Below are positions 18,307-27,482 of a stretch of 64,000 nucleotides of DNA, piece after piece (within the stretch, counting starts at the first letter, position 1; each line of letters begins with the position of its first letter). The position numbers were made by a program, and so were the translations under genes. The notes below the pieces were generated by a model that searched no databases, was not told the origin of the DNA, and was given only the letters and a program-made list of their open reading frames with translations. The stretch comes from Sphingobacteriales bacterium (GTDB lineage Bacteria > Bacteroidota > Bacteroidia > Sphingobacteriales > Sphingobacteriaceae), in contig JACXVB010000003.1 in assembly GCA_014763615.1 (NCBI GenBank), positions 62,001-126,000 on the forward strand, given 5' to 3'.

Positions 18307-19683
18307 TTAATTGAATTTTACTCCACCATAATTAGAGCGAATGGTAATATTTGCAACTGGAGATTTACCATAATAACCTTTATAATTTTTAGTGGATGAC
18401 CAACCTTTTTTCTCGTCACTTGGCGTTTTGCTGGTGATGGTAATCAAAGCATCATCATATTTAAAGCCCGCATAAGTAGTGGTTACATCAAAATTGAAGG
18501 CAACGTTATTACCAAAAGATAAGTCTATGTTAGAATAGTTTGAGTTTATATTTAAAGATTTAAAATCCTTATCAAAAGAAGTGATTTTTAAATTCCCCAA
18601 ATAATTAGCTTTTAAGATTGCATTCCCATCTAATTTTCCCAAATCAGCATCGCAGTAATTTAGATTAGCATTAATATTATTTGATTCTGTAAGTTTTATA
18701 GAACCATAATTCGCTGCTATTATACCATTGTCGATTTCATCAATGGTTAATTTGCCATAATTTGATCTTATGTTAGATTTACTACTTAATTTTCCTGCTT
18801 GCAAATCTCCATAATTCATATTTATGAGAACTTCACCTTTCATGTCTGGTAAAACATTAGTAGTGTAGTTAGTTCTTAAATTTATATTATTCACTGAAGG
18901 CATGTAAACCGTATAGTAAACCTCAATTTTCTGTTTATTATCTCCTCCCCAAAAATTCATAGAAAACCAATTCCCATTACTTGAATTGTGAGGAATTACT
19001 GTATTAAATGAAACGACGTTTTTTAATTTAGAATTGCTAATCGTAACTCCATCTAATAATTCTTGCGCATCATCATCATTTGAGGCGTACGCTTTAACTT
19101 CAACATCTACTTTTATCTCATTTTTATTCCAAGTATTCACCGTGATTTTCCCATAGCTATTGCTAATGGCCAACATATCATTGGCATCTACGGTATAGCT
19201 TTTACTTAGCTTTTTAGATTTTTCAACCGCTCCTTGCGGCGCTCCTAAAAACCATTCTTTACTTTGAAAAAATCCTGATTCAGGCGAAATTGGAGGCATT
19301 GGCGGTAAAGCCGGAATTGATGGCACAGCTGGAACTTCAGGAATTTTTAAATCTTTTAATTTCTTATTGAGCTCCTTAACTTTTTCTTTAAAATCTGCTG
19401 AAGCCAGATCCATGTTTTTAAACTGCTGATCGAAATCCTTAAATGATTTCTTGAAATCCTCACCCCATTCTTGCCATTTCTTTTCGTCGAAAGATTTTTT
19501 AAAATTCTCTCCCCAATCTTTCCAGGCTTGCTCATCAAACTGAGGAGGAGATGGTGGTGCGGGAGCTGCCACTGGTTGTTCTGGTTTTTGCGGTGGTACG
19601 GGCACTTCTTGTGCGCCAACCCATGTGCTACTTAATAATCCTAATAGCACTATTAAACTTAATTTTTTATATGCTTTGTCCAT
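18307..19683 (-). CDS. Secreted DUF4097-like adhesin protein
   Basis: A 458-residue exported protein. It has a signal peptide (residues 1-24, ending VGAQ), a Pro-rich spacer, a highly charged helical segment with repeated 'W..WGENFKKSF/WGEDFKKSF' units (about 50-95), another Pro-rich linker and, from about 160 on, a beta-helix-like region. There the repeats read 'LRTNY..., IRSNYGK, IAANYGSIKL, LNYCDADLG, LKANYLG', with regularly spaced Asn-Tyr, as in DUF4097/putative auto-transporter adhesin families. Its first codons overlap the anti-sigma-like gene by 17 bases. Together the three genes form a regulon in which this is probably the effector or sensor at the surface; the role is unknown. Confidence 0.75.
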   Translation of the reverse strand: MDKAYKKLSLIVLLGLLSSTWVGAQEVPVPPQKPEQPVAAPAPPSPPQFDEQAWKDWGENFKKSFDEKKWQEWGEDFKKSFKDFDQQFKNMDLASADFKEKVKELNKKLKDLKIPEVPAVPSIPALPPMPPISPESGFFQSKEWFLGAPQGAVEKSKKLSKSYTVDANDMLAISNSYGKITVNTWNKNEIKVDVEVKAYASNDDDAQELLDGVTISNSKLKNVVSFNTVIPHNSSNGNWFSMNFWGGDNKQKIEVYYTVYMPSVNNINLRTNYTTNVLPDMKGEVLINMNYGDLQAGKLSSKSNIRSNYGKLTIDEIDNGIIAANYGSIKLTESNNINANLNYCDADLGKLDGNAILKANYLGNLKITSFDKDFKSLNINSNYSNIDLSFGNNVAFNFDVTTTYAGFKYDDALITITSKTPSDEKKGWSSTKNYKGYYGKSPVANITIRSNYGGVKFN

Positions 19684-20218
19684 TTTGTTTAGATTTAATT
19701 TGTTTTACCTCTTTGGTAATATCCAACTGCTGATTCAGAAGAGAAATTTGTGATTGCAAGTTCCGGATCATTGCTTTCACTATTTTATCCTGATTTGGAG
19801 TTGTAACGAGTTGTTTTTTTAATGATTGATATTCTCTTTCTAACTTATCTTGTTCTGATTTAAACGTTTTGTATAAGTTTGGATCAATGCTTTTTAAGTC
19901 TTTTAGTTCTGATCTTTTCACCTCAATTAAAGAAGAAAACTGAACTTCTTTTGCAGCATATTCTGGATTTATACTTGCTAAGTTTGTAGCCTGTTGTTGT
20001 TTGTAATAACCCCAAATAAAGCCAAAACTGAGTACGATTAATAAAATTGCGGCAACTTTACCAAAACTGTAAATCACTCTCATTTTAGAGCGCTGTTTTG
20101 ATTTTTTCTGATGCGCCTCTAATCGCTTGTCTAACTTCTCCCATAAATCTGTAGAAGGCTCAAAAACATCAAATTCATTTTTATGATTTTTGATGAAGTT
20201 TTCTAATTGCTCACTCAT
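19667..20218 (-). CDS. Probable membrane anti-sigma factor
   Basis: A 183-residue protein with a short cytoplasmic N-terminus (residues 1-47, containing FEPSTDLWEKLDKRL), one transmembrane helix (KVAAILLIVLSFGFIWGYY, about 52-70) and an extracytoplasmic coiled-coil-like C-terminus rich in Gln, Lys and Glu. No ZAS or RskA zinc motif is visible. The four-base overlap with the upstream ECF sigma gene and the layout are those of an anti-sigma factor. The identification rests mostly on context. Confidence 0.6.
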   Translation of the reverse strand: MSEQLENFIKNHKNEFDVFEPSTDLWEKLDKRLEAHQKKSKQRSKMRVIYSFGKVAAILLIVLSFGFIWGYYKQQQATNLASINPEYAAKEVQFSSLIEVKRSELKDLKSIDPNLYKTFKSEQDKLEREYQSLKKQLVTTPNQDKIVKAMIRNLQSQISLLNQQLDITKEVKQIKSKQNGQSI

Positions 20219-20775
20219 CTTGCTATACCTTTATGTTTTAAAATTTCTACTAATTTTCTCTTTGCTCTCAAAAACTGTGTCCGCGAAGTGCCTTCGTTAA
20301 TCTTTAAAATCTGACCAATTTCTTCATGATCATAGCCCTCTAACAAATACAAACTCAACACTACCCGATAACCTTCTGGTAAAAGTTGTATGGCTTTTCT
20401 CACTTCTTCTACCTTCCACTGCGTTTCGGCTTCTTGTTCCCAATCAATATCAGCAACACTTTCAATATCTGTTTCTTCAATTTCTTCGAAAATCATTTTC
20501 CGCTTTCGCAGGATATTGATGGACCGATGAATTACAATCTGTTTAAGCCACAAACCAAAAGTGGTTTCTTGTCTAAAATCTTTTATCCTTGTAAAAGCAT
20601 CTATAAAAGCTTCTTGCAAAGCATCTTCGGCTTCATCACTATGATTAAGAATACGCATAGCCACGTTATACATGGCTTTTGCATATAGCCTGTACAACTC
20701 CTGATGTGCTTTTCGTTCTCCTTTTTTACACTCGACTACCAAGTCGTAATGTTTATCAATGTAAATAGCCTCCAA
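20215..20775 (-). CDS. ECF-type RNA polymerase sigma factor
   Basis: A 186-residue sigma-70 family factor. Region 2 has MRILNHSDEAEDALQEAF (the DAEDxxQExF-type signature for core binding and -10 recognition), and region 4 has 'LPEGYRVVLSLYLLEGYDHEEIGQIL' plus an HTH ending 'GTSRTQFLRAKRKL'. No sigma-3 domain, so the ECF class is clear. It heads a minus-strand three-gene operon with an anti-sigma-like and an adhesin-like protein, with 4-base and 17-base overlaps. Its start is about 190 bases from the divergent TonB receptor. Confidence 0.92.
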   Translation of the reverse strand: MEAIYIDKHYDLVVECKKGERKAHQELYRLYAKAMYNVAMRILNHSDEAEDALQEAFIDAFTRIKDFRQETTFGLWLKQIVIHRSINILRKRKMIFEEIEETDIESVADIDWEQEAETQWKVEEVRKAIQLLPEGYRVVLSLYLLEGYDHEEIGQILKINEGTSRTQFLRAKRKLVEILKHKGIAR

Positions 20776-20875
20776 ATTTTTAAAGCTTCTTTGTTATATG
20801 ACAACTCGTTTTTTTAAACGTTGCATCATCCTGAATTTTAATTAAAGATAACGCTAAAATTAAATCCTGAATTCT

Positions 20876-20900
20876 CTTATTTAAAATAATTCTAAATAAG
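20876..20900. promoter_or_regulatory. Fur-box-like palindrome 1
   Basis: A 25-base near-perfect palindrome (CTTATTTA ... TAAATAAG, only two mismatched positions) about 25 bases upstream of the predicted -7 element of the siderophore receptor. The arms resemble the TTTAGAAT-type iron boxes of Bacteroidota. Overlap with the RNA polymerase region would let an iron repressor block the promoter. Confidence 0.5.
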
Positions 20901-20902
20901 TG

Positions 20903-20933
20903 TTGTGGGTTTGAGAAGAAAATCTTTTCTTTG
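20903..20933 (+). promoter_or_regulatory. Putative promoter of the siderophore receptor
   Basis: TTG at 20903-20905, a 20-base spacer, and TTTCTTTG at 20926-20933 (TAnnTTTG with one mismatch) give a probable start near 20939, between the two palindromes. Confidence 0.45.
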
Positions 20934-20938
20934 CTTCA

Positions 20939-20961
20939 TTATTTATAATTGGTCTAAATAA
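20939..20961. promoter_or_regulatory. Fur-box-like palindrome 2
   Basis: TTATTTATAATTGGTCTAAA-type palindrome just upstream of the receptor ATG. Its TCTAAATAAGT half repeats that of palindrome 1 in the same orientation, so two copies of the same operator flank the -7 element. Confidence 0.45.
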
Positions 20962-20969
20962 GTATAACG

Positions 20970-23372
20970 ATGAAATTAAAATTATATCCCACAAAATTAC
21001 TGTCCACATTGGTGTTGCTGTTTATTGTAAATAATGTACTCTTGGCGCAAAATCATAAAAGATTTAGCTTATCAGGTTTCATTCTACAAAATCAAAAACC
21101 TTTAGAAGGAATTACCATTTCCATCAAAAATCATTACCAAACAGCTGTTAGTGATAATAATGGAAAATTTACTTTTAATCATCTTAAAGAAGGAAATTAT
21201 ACGCTAATAGTGAAGCTTATTGGTTACCCAGTATCAGAAAAGAATATCAATTTGAATCAAGATATTGAAAATTTCAACTTTGAATTTTCAAGTACATCCA
21301 AACAGTTAAATGAAGTAAAAGTAATTGCTCAAAGAAGCTTAAATGAGCAAGTAACAACTGCTAGCAAAAGCAATGTAAAAGCCTTTGATTTACCGCAAAG
21401 TACAACAGTAATTAATCATCAATTGATCGAAGATCAACAAGTTAATAAACTAAGTGATGTGATTCAAAATGTTAACGGAGTAGCTTTAGGAACTACACGT
21501 GGAGCAACTTCAGAATCATTTTACTCCAGAGGTTATAGTTTGGGTAGCAAAAGCATTCTAAAAAATGGCAGTAGCGTGAGTTCTTCTGTTATTCAGGAAG
21601 CAAGCACTTTAGAAAGTGTGGAAGTTTTAAAAGGAAGCGCAGCCATGTTGTATGGAAACGTAGGTACAGGAGCCGTAGTGAACATGATTACTAAAAGACC
21701 AAAATATCAGTTTGGTGGCGAAGTGAATTTTAGAAGTGGTAGCTACAATTTCTATAAACCTATTGTTGATTTATACGGACCAATTAGTAAAACCTTAGCT
21801 TTTAGAGTGGTAAGCACTTATGAAAATGCTGCCAGTTTTAGGAATTCGGTTTATTCTAACAAAACTTATGTCAATCCTTCTTTGCTTTACCAATTAGGGA
21901 AAAAAACCAGCGTTTTATTTCAGGCAGATTATCTGAATTACAGCTTTAATCCCGATTTCGGTATCGGGACATTGGGAGGTAAAATTCCAACCTCAATTAA
22001 TAGAAATGCCTTTTTTAATACGCCTTGGGCTTTTAACAAGATTATACAAAAAACATCTTCCTTAAATTTTAACGGGCAGTTATCAAAAAATTGGAATTGG
22101 AATGCCATCGCAGCCTTTCAAAATTATGAACGCAATTATTTCTCTACAGAAAGAATTCAGGCACAAACAAATGGAGATTGGGCGAGAAAATTAACACGGG
22201 CTAATACCACAGAAAACCATTATTCTTCACAGGTAAACTTTACGGGCATACTTAACACCGGAAAAATTAAACATCAGATTTTAGCGGGTGCAGATGCGGA
22301 TTATTACCAAAACTTAAGCGATGCTTATAAAAGTTTTGCAACTTATGATACCATAAATGTGCTCGACCCGAATAAATATGTGGCAAGGACAGATATGCCA
22401 GAGGCAATTGCATTATCACAAACTAATTCTCCTACTTATCTTTATGGAATTTATGCTCAAGATTTAATTTCCATCTCTCAAAAAACTAAGTTTTTATTGG
22501 GTTTACGATACAGTTTCCAAAGAATTGGAGCAAATAAGATACTGGATTATCAAACTCAAATAGTCTCTAAGAATAATTCCAGCACTCAGAATAATGGCGT
22601 GATTTCCCCTCGATTTGGGCTAGTTTATCAACCAGAAAAGAACATTTCCTTATTTGCCAGCTATGCCAATAGTTTCGAATTCAATTCCGGAACTGATATT
22701 TATTTGAACAACTTAAAACCTTCAATTATTGATCAATTTGAATTAGGTGTGAAAAAAGATTGGTTTGATAATAAATTCTCTAGCAACGTTACTTTATATA
22801 AAATCATCAATAATAATCTAGCTCAACAAGCTGAATTTGCAGCTGATGGAAGTTTAAACACCAATTCTAGAATTAAAGAATTTGCCGGACAAACTACCAG
22901 CGATGGATTAGAAATTGATTTGAGTGGCAACATCTATCATGAATTACAGTTTATGGCAGGTTATAGCTACACTTTTATGCGCTACACCAAAACACCAGGT
23001 ACAAATGGCAGCTATATTGAAGGAGAACAATTGGTGAGAAATGTTCCACATACGGCAAATTTCACGCTTTTTTACACCTTTAATCATGCTAAAATTAAAG
23101 GATTAAAATTAGGTGCATCCGCATTTTATACCGGCAACCGCTACGCTGGATGGAACAACAGAGTTGGGCAATCACAAACTGAAAGTAGAATTATCCCTGT
23201 TAAAGGTTATACTACTTTTGATTTTTCTGCTGGTTACACTTTTGGTAAACTTTCGCTTTTAGCGAAGATTTCAAACCTTACTGATGTGTTAAACTATACT
23301 GTTCATGAGAACTACAGTGTCAATCCGATAGCACCAAGACAACTCATGACTACCATTTCTTATAAATTTTAA
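20970..23372 (+). CDS. TonB-dependent siderophore receptor
   Basis: An 800-residue outer-membrane beta-barrel transporter. A signal peptide (to about residue 26, LLAQ) is followed by a carboxypeptidase-regulatory-like domain (about 32-110; GITISIKN...GNYTLIVKLIGY), a plug with 'DLPQSTTVINHQLIEDQQ' and 'LKGSAAMLYGNVGTGAVVNMITKRP', then the barrel, ending in a terminal Phe (TISYKF). The plug sequence is the ferrichrome/FhuE-like siderophore receptor type. Upstream lie two Fur-box-like palindromes, and downstream a PepSY membrane protein probably handles iron reduction. No STN domain, so it is not itself a transducer. Confidence 0.92.
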   Translation: MKLKLYPTKLLSTLVLLFIVNNVLLAQNHKRFSLSGFILQNQKPLEGITISIKNHYQTAVSDNNGKFTFNHLKEGNYTLIVKLIGYPVSEKNINLNQDIENFNFEFSSTSKQLNEVKVIAQRSLNEQVTTASKSNVKAFDLPQSTTVINHQLIEDQQVNKLSDVIQNVNGVALGTTRGATSESFYSRGYSLGSKSILKNGSSVSSSVIQEASTLESVEVLKGSAAMLYGNVGTGAVVNMITKRPKYQFGGEVNFRSGSYNFYKPIVDLYGPISKTLAFRVVSTYENAASFRNSVYSNKTYVNPSLLYQLGKKTSVLFQADYLNYSFNPDFGIGTLGGKIPTSINRNAFFNTPWAFNKIIQKTSSLNFNGQLSKNWNWNAIAAFQNYERNYFSTERIQAQTNGDWARKLTRANTTENHYSSQVNFTGILNTGKIKHQILAGADADYYQNLSDAYKSFATYDTINVLDPNKYVARTDMPEAIALSQTNSPTYLYGIYAQDLISISQKTKFLLGLRYSFQRIGANKILDYQTQIVSKNNSSTQNNGVISPRFGLVYQPEKNISLFASYANSFEFNSGTDIYLNNLKPSIIDQFELGVKKDWFDNKFSSNVTLYKIINNNLAQQAEFAADGSLNTNSRIKEFAGQTTSDGLEIDLSGNIYHELQFMAGYSYTFMRYTKTPGTNGSYIEGEQLVRNVPHTANFTLFYTFNHAKIKGLKLGASAFYTGNRYAGWNNRVGQSQTESRIIPVKGYTTFDFSAGYTFGKLSLLAKISNLTDVLNYTVHENYSVNPIAPRQLMTTISYKF

Positions 23373-23384
23373 TCATTATTCTTT

Positions 23385-23413
23385 AAACAGAAGCTTCTAA
23401 AAAATCTCTGTTT
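23385..23413 (+). terminator. Weak intra-operon hairpin with T tract
   Basis: AAACAGA and TCTGTTT, 7-bp stem with a loop of about 15 bases followed by a T8 run, lies between the receptor and the PepSY gene. It could reduce, not abolish, expression of the second gene. The stem is weak. Confidence 0.35.
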
Positions 23414-23418
23414 TTTTT

Positions 23419-24612
23419 ATGAAAAAGTTATTCAGAAGTATCCATTTATACCTTAGCCTTGCTGCCGGAATCTTTATCATACTGGCTTGTGTTACAGGTT
23501 CAATTATGGTCTTTGAAGATGAAATTAATCATCTAATTTATTCTAAAAGATACTTTGTTAAAGCACAAAAAGAAAAACCTCCGATTGATGAGCTCATAAA
23601 ATATGTAGAAAATCACAAAGAAGGATTCAAGGTTACCGGTGTTAAGGTTTACAACAAGCCCAACAGAAGTTTAGAAGTTTCAATCTCTCCGATTGAAAAA
23701 GAGAAAGAAAAACCAATTACAAAAGAGCCTCAAAGAAGAAAAGAAAACCAATTTACGGTATATATTAACCCCTACACGGGTCAGATTTTAGATTTGGTAA
23801 ATGGAGGAGGATCCTTCTTTAAAAAAGTTGAAATGCTGCACCGCTTTTTATTAGGTAGAAAAGGAGGTGTTGGTCATTATATTATGCGCTATTCAGCTAC
23901 ATTTTTCTTATTTATAATTGCCACAGGGCTTGTGTTATGGTGGCCTAAATCCAAAGCAATTTTAAAACAACGTTTAAAAGTTAAATGGGATGGTAGCACT
24001 AAGCGATTGATGCATGATTTACATGTAGTTGTAGGATTTTATACTTCGCTATTTTTAATTATCATCGTGATGACGGGTTTAGTCATGTCTTTCAATTGGC
24101 TAAATAAAGGTCTTTTTGTACTCACTCACTCCTCTCCTCAACATTCAGAACCTCCAAAATCAAAAATGATAAAGGATTTTCATATCACTTCTATTGATCA
24201 AATTCAGGAAAACTTAGGCTCCAAACTTGATGAAGCTCAAGAATATTCTATCAGATTCCCACAGAAAAAAGATGCAGCTTTCCAAATAAATGTATTAGAT
24301 AAAAATGTATCTCCAAATGCTATTAATACTTATTATGCTAATCAGTATAATGGCGAAATCATTGGGAATTTGGCTTTCGCTGATAAAAATTTAGGTCAAA
24401 AAATACGGTCTTACATTAAACCTATACACACCGGTGAAGTTTATGGTTTAACTACCAAAATATTGAATTTTATCATCATTTTGCTAACGTTAACTTTTCC
24501 TGTTACGGGAGTAATAATGTGGTTGAATAGGTTGAAAAAGCAAAGTCAAAAAAGCAAACCTATAACTTCTCAAAAGCAATATCCATTAAAGGAAATTCCT
24601 CCCATCCATTAA
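23419..24612 (+). CDS. PepSY-associated TM helix domain protein (iron-reductase-like)
   Basis: A 397-residue inner-membrane protein of the PepSY_TM family. Four transmembrane segments can be seen: about 12-32, 155-175, 208-228 and 350-370. The family hallmarks are a first helix followed by the periplasmic PepSY domain with 'VYINPYTGQILDLV', the 'LHRFLLGRKGGVGHYIM' segment, and 'HDLHVVVGFYTSLFLII', where His residues may bind haem. Relatives such as FpvG reduce iron from siderophores in the periplasm. The gene lies 46 bases after the siderophore receptor. Its last 53 bases overlap the convergent VanX-like gene. Confidence 0.85.
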   Translation: MKKLFRSIHLYLSLAAGIFIILACVTGSIMVFEDEINHLIYSKRYFVKAQKEKPPIDELIKYVENHKEGFKVTGVKVYNKPNRSLEVSISPIEKEKEKPITKEPQRRKENQFTVYINPYTGQILDLVNGGGSFFKKVEMLHRFLLGRKGGVGHYIMRYSATFFLFIIATGLVLWWPKSKAILKQRLKVKWDGSTKRLMHDLHVVVGFYTSLFLIIIVMTGLVMSFNWLNKGLFVLTHSSPQHSEPPKSKMIKDFHITSIDQIQENLGSKLDEAQEYSIRFPQKKDAAFQINVLDKNVSPNAINTYYANQYNGEIIGNLAFADKNLGQKIRSYIKPIHTGEVYGLTTKILNFIIILLTLTFPVTGVIMWLNRLKKQSQKSKPITSQKQYPLKEIPPIH

Positions 24613-25240
24613 AATCGTAGTGCCACCACTCGTTTTTAAAAACCGTAAAACCGTGATTTTCCATAATTTTAATGAGGAAATCGCGGTTTTTCTTTTGTAA
24701 AGGAGTTACGTTTTGGTAGGTTGGAGATGCTGCTTCTGAAAAGCTATCATAAGCGGTGGGCATTTCTAATGCTTTACCACTTTTCAAATCTACAAGAGTT
24801 AAATCAACCGCACAACCTCTATTATGTCTTGAACCTGCTTTGGGGTTAGCTACAAAGGCTTTTTTATCTGGGGGAGTTACTTTCCAAAACTTTACAGTTA
24901 CTGCATAAGGCCGATAGCCATCAAAAATTTTTAAACCCAAACCTTGCTTCTTTAGTTCTTCTTGAACTTTTTGAAGTGCATCTACCACTGGTTTCCTAGC
25001 AAATGCCCTAGCTTGGCTGTAAACGGCAACACCAGTAAAATTATTTTTTGTGGCGTATCTGATATCCAATTTCACACTCGGAATCGCCTTGACAATTTCA
25101 ACCAATTGCATATTTGGATTTCCCTTTAGCTGTTGCTGATAATCATGAAGATGATTAACTATTTTAAGCGTATCCTGAGCTTCGGCAGAACCCCCAAAGA
25201 AGCAGATCCAAAAGATAACAAATACCGATTTTAAATTCAT
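24560..25240 (-). CDS. D-alanyl-D-alanine dipeptidase (VanX/DdpX, peptidase M15)
   Basis: A 226-residue zinc dipeptidase with an export signal (residues 1-21, ending SAEA). The M15D fold motifs are present: 'DIRYATKNNF', 'IFDGYRP' and the zinc site SRHNRGCAVDL (SxHxxGxAxD), with the second His in EWWHYDF. It cleaves D-Ala-D-Ala, so here it more likely recycles cell-wall dipeptide than confers vancomycin resistance, since vanA/vanH are absent. It starts directly after the stop of yihY-like gene and overlaps the opposite-strand PepSY gene by 53 bases. Confidence 0.9.
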   Translation of the reverse strand: MNLKSVFVIFWICFFGGSAEAQDTLKIVNHLHDYQQQLKGNPNMQLVEIVKAIPSVKLDIRYATKNNFTGVAVYSQARAFARKPVVDALQKVQEELKKQGLGLKIFDGYRPYAVTVKFWKVTPPDKKAFVANPKAGSRHNRGCAVDLTLVDLKSGKALEMPTAYDSFSEAASPTYQNVTPLQKKNRDFLIKIMENHGFTVFKNEWWHYDFNGWEEFPLMDIAFEKL

Positions 25241-26173
25241 TTATTTTAAATCTACGGGCTTTTTTCCCTGTTCAACTTCTATCACTTTTATTGAAACAGC
25301 AAATTTAGAAGGTTTAATAACCAAACCTTTTACTTTAGCAAAAGCCCAAGTAAATTCAGCACCAAAAAACAGGATGGCTGCAGAATAATAAACCCAAACC
25401 GCAATTATAATGATGGTTCCTGCTGCACCGTAAATGCTGCCTATGGCGGCATAAGTGATATAAAACCCAATTAAATATTTACCTAACAAAAATAGTATCG
25501 CAGTGAAAACCGAACCTGCTCTCACACTTCTCCATTCAATTTCTGCATCAGGAAGTACTTTATAGATGATTGCAAATAAACTGGTGAGTACAGAAAAAGT
25601 AATGATAAAGTTAATAGCGTTGAAAAAAACCATCAAAAAATCAGGCAAGAATCTGCTAATTTCTGAACTAAAAGCAAGAATAAGGCTGTTTATCATCAAT
25701 GAAACGATTAGCAAAAATCCTAAAGAAGCTACCATTGAAAGAGAAACCAGTCTATTAATGAGGAGTTTCAGCCAACCTTTTTTAGGTACAGATTTAACTC
25801 CCCATATTTGATTGATAGAATCTTGAATTTCTACAAAAACCCCTGATGCACCAATAATTAAAGTGATTATACCTGTAAAAAGAGCTAAATTACTTTTGCC
25901 AGATAAGGCTAATTTTTTAACTGTATCTTGAATCTGAAAAGCGGTATCATTACCTAGAAAATCATTGATTTGATTAAATAATTTTCCTTGAAGTGCATCG
26001 TGACCGTAAAATATCCCTCCAACGGATAACACCACCACTAGCATAGGTGCAAGAGAAAATATAGTATAATAAGCTAAAGAGGCGCTTAATTTTAATCCTT
26101 TATTGTCTATGAAGGCATCGAAAGCTTCCTTTATTATTTTGAAATAAAATTTAAACTTTCCGCTATTTTGCAT
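25241..26173 (-). CDS. YihY/BrkB family membrane protein
   Basis: A 310-residue inner-membrane protein with about six transmembrane helices. The N-terminal LSASLAYYTIFSLAPMLVVV is the characteristic YihY/virulence factor BrkB motif (YY..FsL.P), and 'YGAAGTIIIIAVWVYYSAAILFFGAEFTW' is the conserved last-helix pattern. The molecular role is not established (formerly mistaken for RNase BN). It lies in a minus-strand run with the VanX-like gene (adjacent) and alanine dehydrogenase (8-base gap). Confidence 0.92.
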   Translation of the reverse strand: MQNSGKFKFYFKIIKEAFDAFIDNKGLKLSASLAYYTIFSLAPMLVVVLSVGGIFYGHDALQGKLFNQINDFLGNDTAFQIQDTVKKLALSGKSNLALFTGIITLIIGASGVFVEIQDSINQIWGVKSVPKKGWLKLLINRLVSLSMVASLGFLLIVSLMINSLILAFSSEISRFLPDFLMVFFNAINFIITFSVLTSLFAIIYKVLPDAEIEWRSVRAGSVFTAILFLLGKYLIGFYITYAAIGSIYGAAGTIIIIAVWVYYSAAILFFGAEFTWAFAKVKGLVIKPSKFAVSIKVIEVEQGKKPVDLK

Positions 26174-26181
26174 AATATAAT

Positions 26182-27396
26182 TTATCGGTTGCTTAGGACC
26201 AACAAATTCAAATCTTTATGAGGAAAACCAAAGCGATTAGCTAAGTCGTTGTTTGTCATTGATCCCTGAAAAATATATACTGCATTTCTGATGCCGGGTT
26301 TCTCCCAAATTAGGTTCATCACTCCACCCATATCGCCAATATCAATTAAAATTGGGGTGATGATATTGGTTAAAGCATAAGTAGCCGTTCTGCTTACTCT
26401 TGAGGCTATGTTGGGTACGCAATAATGAATCACATCATGTTTTCTGAAAACTGGGTTTTCATGATTAGTCACCTCAGATGTTTCAAAACATCCACCCTGA
26501 TCTATACTTACATCAATAATTATAGAGTTTGGTTTCATTTTAGAAACCGTATCTTCTGAAACCACACACGGACTCCTTCCATGGTCGGCTCTGATGGCAC
26601 CTATCGCTACATCGCAAGTTTGAATGGCTTTTTCTAAAACTATCGGCTGCATCACAGATGTAAAAACACGACTTCCAATATTATTCTGTAAACGTCTTAA
26701 TCTGTATAAAGATGAATCAAAAACTTTTACCTCTGCACCTAAACCAATAGCCGTTCTTGTGGCGTATTCGCCTACCGTTCCTGCTCCTAAAATTACGATT
26801 TCTGTTGGCGGAACACCCGTTACACCCCCTAACATTAAACCTTTTCCGCCGTAAACATTACTTAAATACTCCGCTGCAATTAAAATTGAAGTTGCGCCTA
26901 CAATCTCACTCATTGCCCTTACTACACTCAATACATTTCCATCATCTCTTAAATATTCAAAGGCTAAGGCGGTGATTTTTTTCGACATGAGCGCAGAAAC
27001 ATGCTCCTTCTTCATGGTAGCCATTTGTAATGCAGAAAGCAAAATCTGCCCATGTTTCATCATCTCAATTTCTTCTTTGGTAGGAGGAGCAATTTTTATG
27101 ATGATATCTGCTTGATAAACTTCTTTGGTATCATAAACGATCTGAGCACCCTGTTCACTATAATTATGATCACTAAAATTGGCAGATAAACCTGCGCCAC
27201 TTTCTATCATTACCCGATGACCATTATTTACCAAAAGAGCCACAGAAAGCGGTGTTAGGGCAATTCTATTTTCTTGAAAAGAAGTTTCTTTTGGGATGCC
27301 TATAAATAGATTATTTCTTTTGCTTTTGGTGGCAGCCAATGCTTCTTGCGGTTGCAGCATGGCTTGTTGCGCTATTTCCGAAAAACCTCCCATCAT
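26182..27396 (-). CDS. ald: Alanine dehydrogenase
   Basis: A 404-residue NAD-dependent enzyme that interconverts alanine with pyruvate and ammonium. N-terminal catalytic-domain motifs are GIPKETSFQENRIALTP and 'VMIESGAG'; the Rossmann dinucleotide loop is VILGAGTVGEYATRTAIGLG, followed by VFDSS. It is longer than the usual 370 residues because of an N-terminal extension of about 30, which is common in Bacteroidota. It precedes yihY by 8 bases. Its upstream gap to tsaE is 86 bases, where its promoter probably sits. Confidence 0.92.
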   Translation of the reverse strand: MMGGFSEIAQQAMLQPQEALAATKSKRNNLFIGIPKETSFQENRIALTPLSVALLVNNGHRVMIESGAGLSANFSDHNYSEQGAQIVYDTKEVYQADIIIKIAPPTKEEIEMMKHGQILLSALQMATMKKEHVSALMSKKITALAFEYLRDDGNVLSVVRAMSEIVGATSILIAAEYLSNVYGGKGLMLGGVTGVPPTEIVILGAGTVGEYATRTAIGLGAEVKVFDSSLYRLRRLQNNIGSRVFTSVMQPIVLEKAIQTCDVAIGAIRADHGRSPCVVSEDTVSKMKPNSIIIDVSIDQGGCFETSEVTNHENPVFRKHDVIHYCVPNIASRVSRTATYALTNIITPILIDIGDMGGVMNLIWEKPGIRNAVYIFQGSMTNNDLANRFGFPHKDLNLLVLSNR

Positions 27397-27482
27397 TTTT
27401 TGAATCGATTAAATCTAAAGGTTAATTGCTTTCTGCTCATCATATTTTAACAATAAGATAAATATAAGTTTTTAAGCTTAAT

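Noticed and set aside
24560-25240. VanX-like gene as a sign of vancomycin resistance
   Set aside because: No vanH, vanA or vanRS genes nearby; a D-Ala-D-Ala dipeptidase with a signal peptide fits peptidoglycan recycling.
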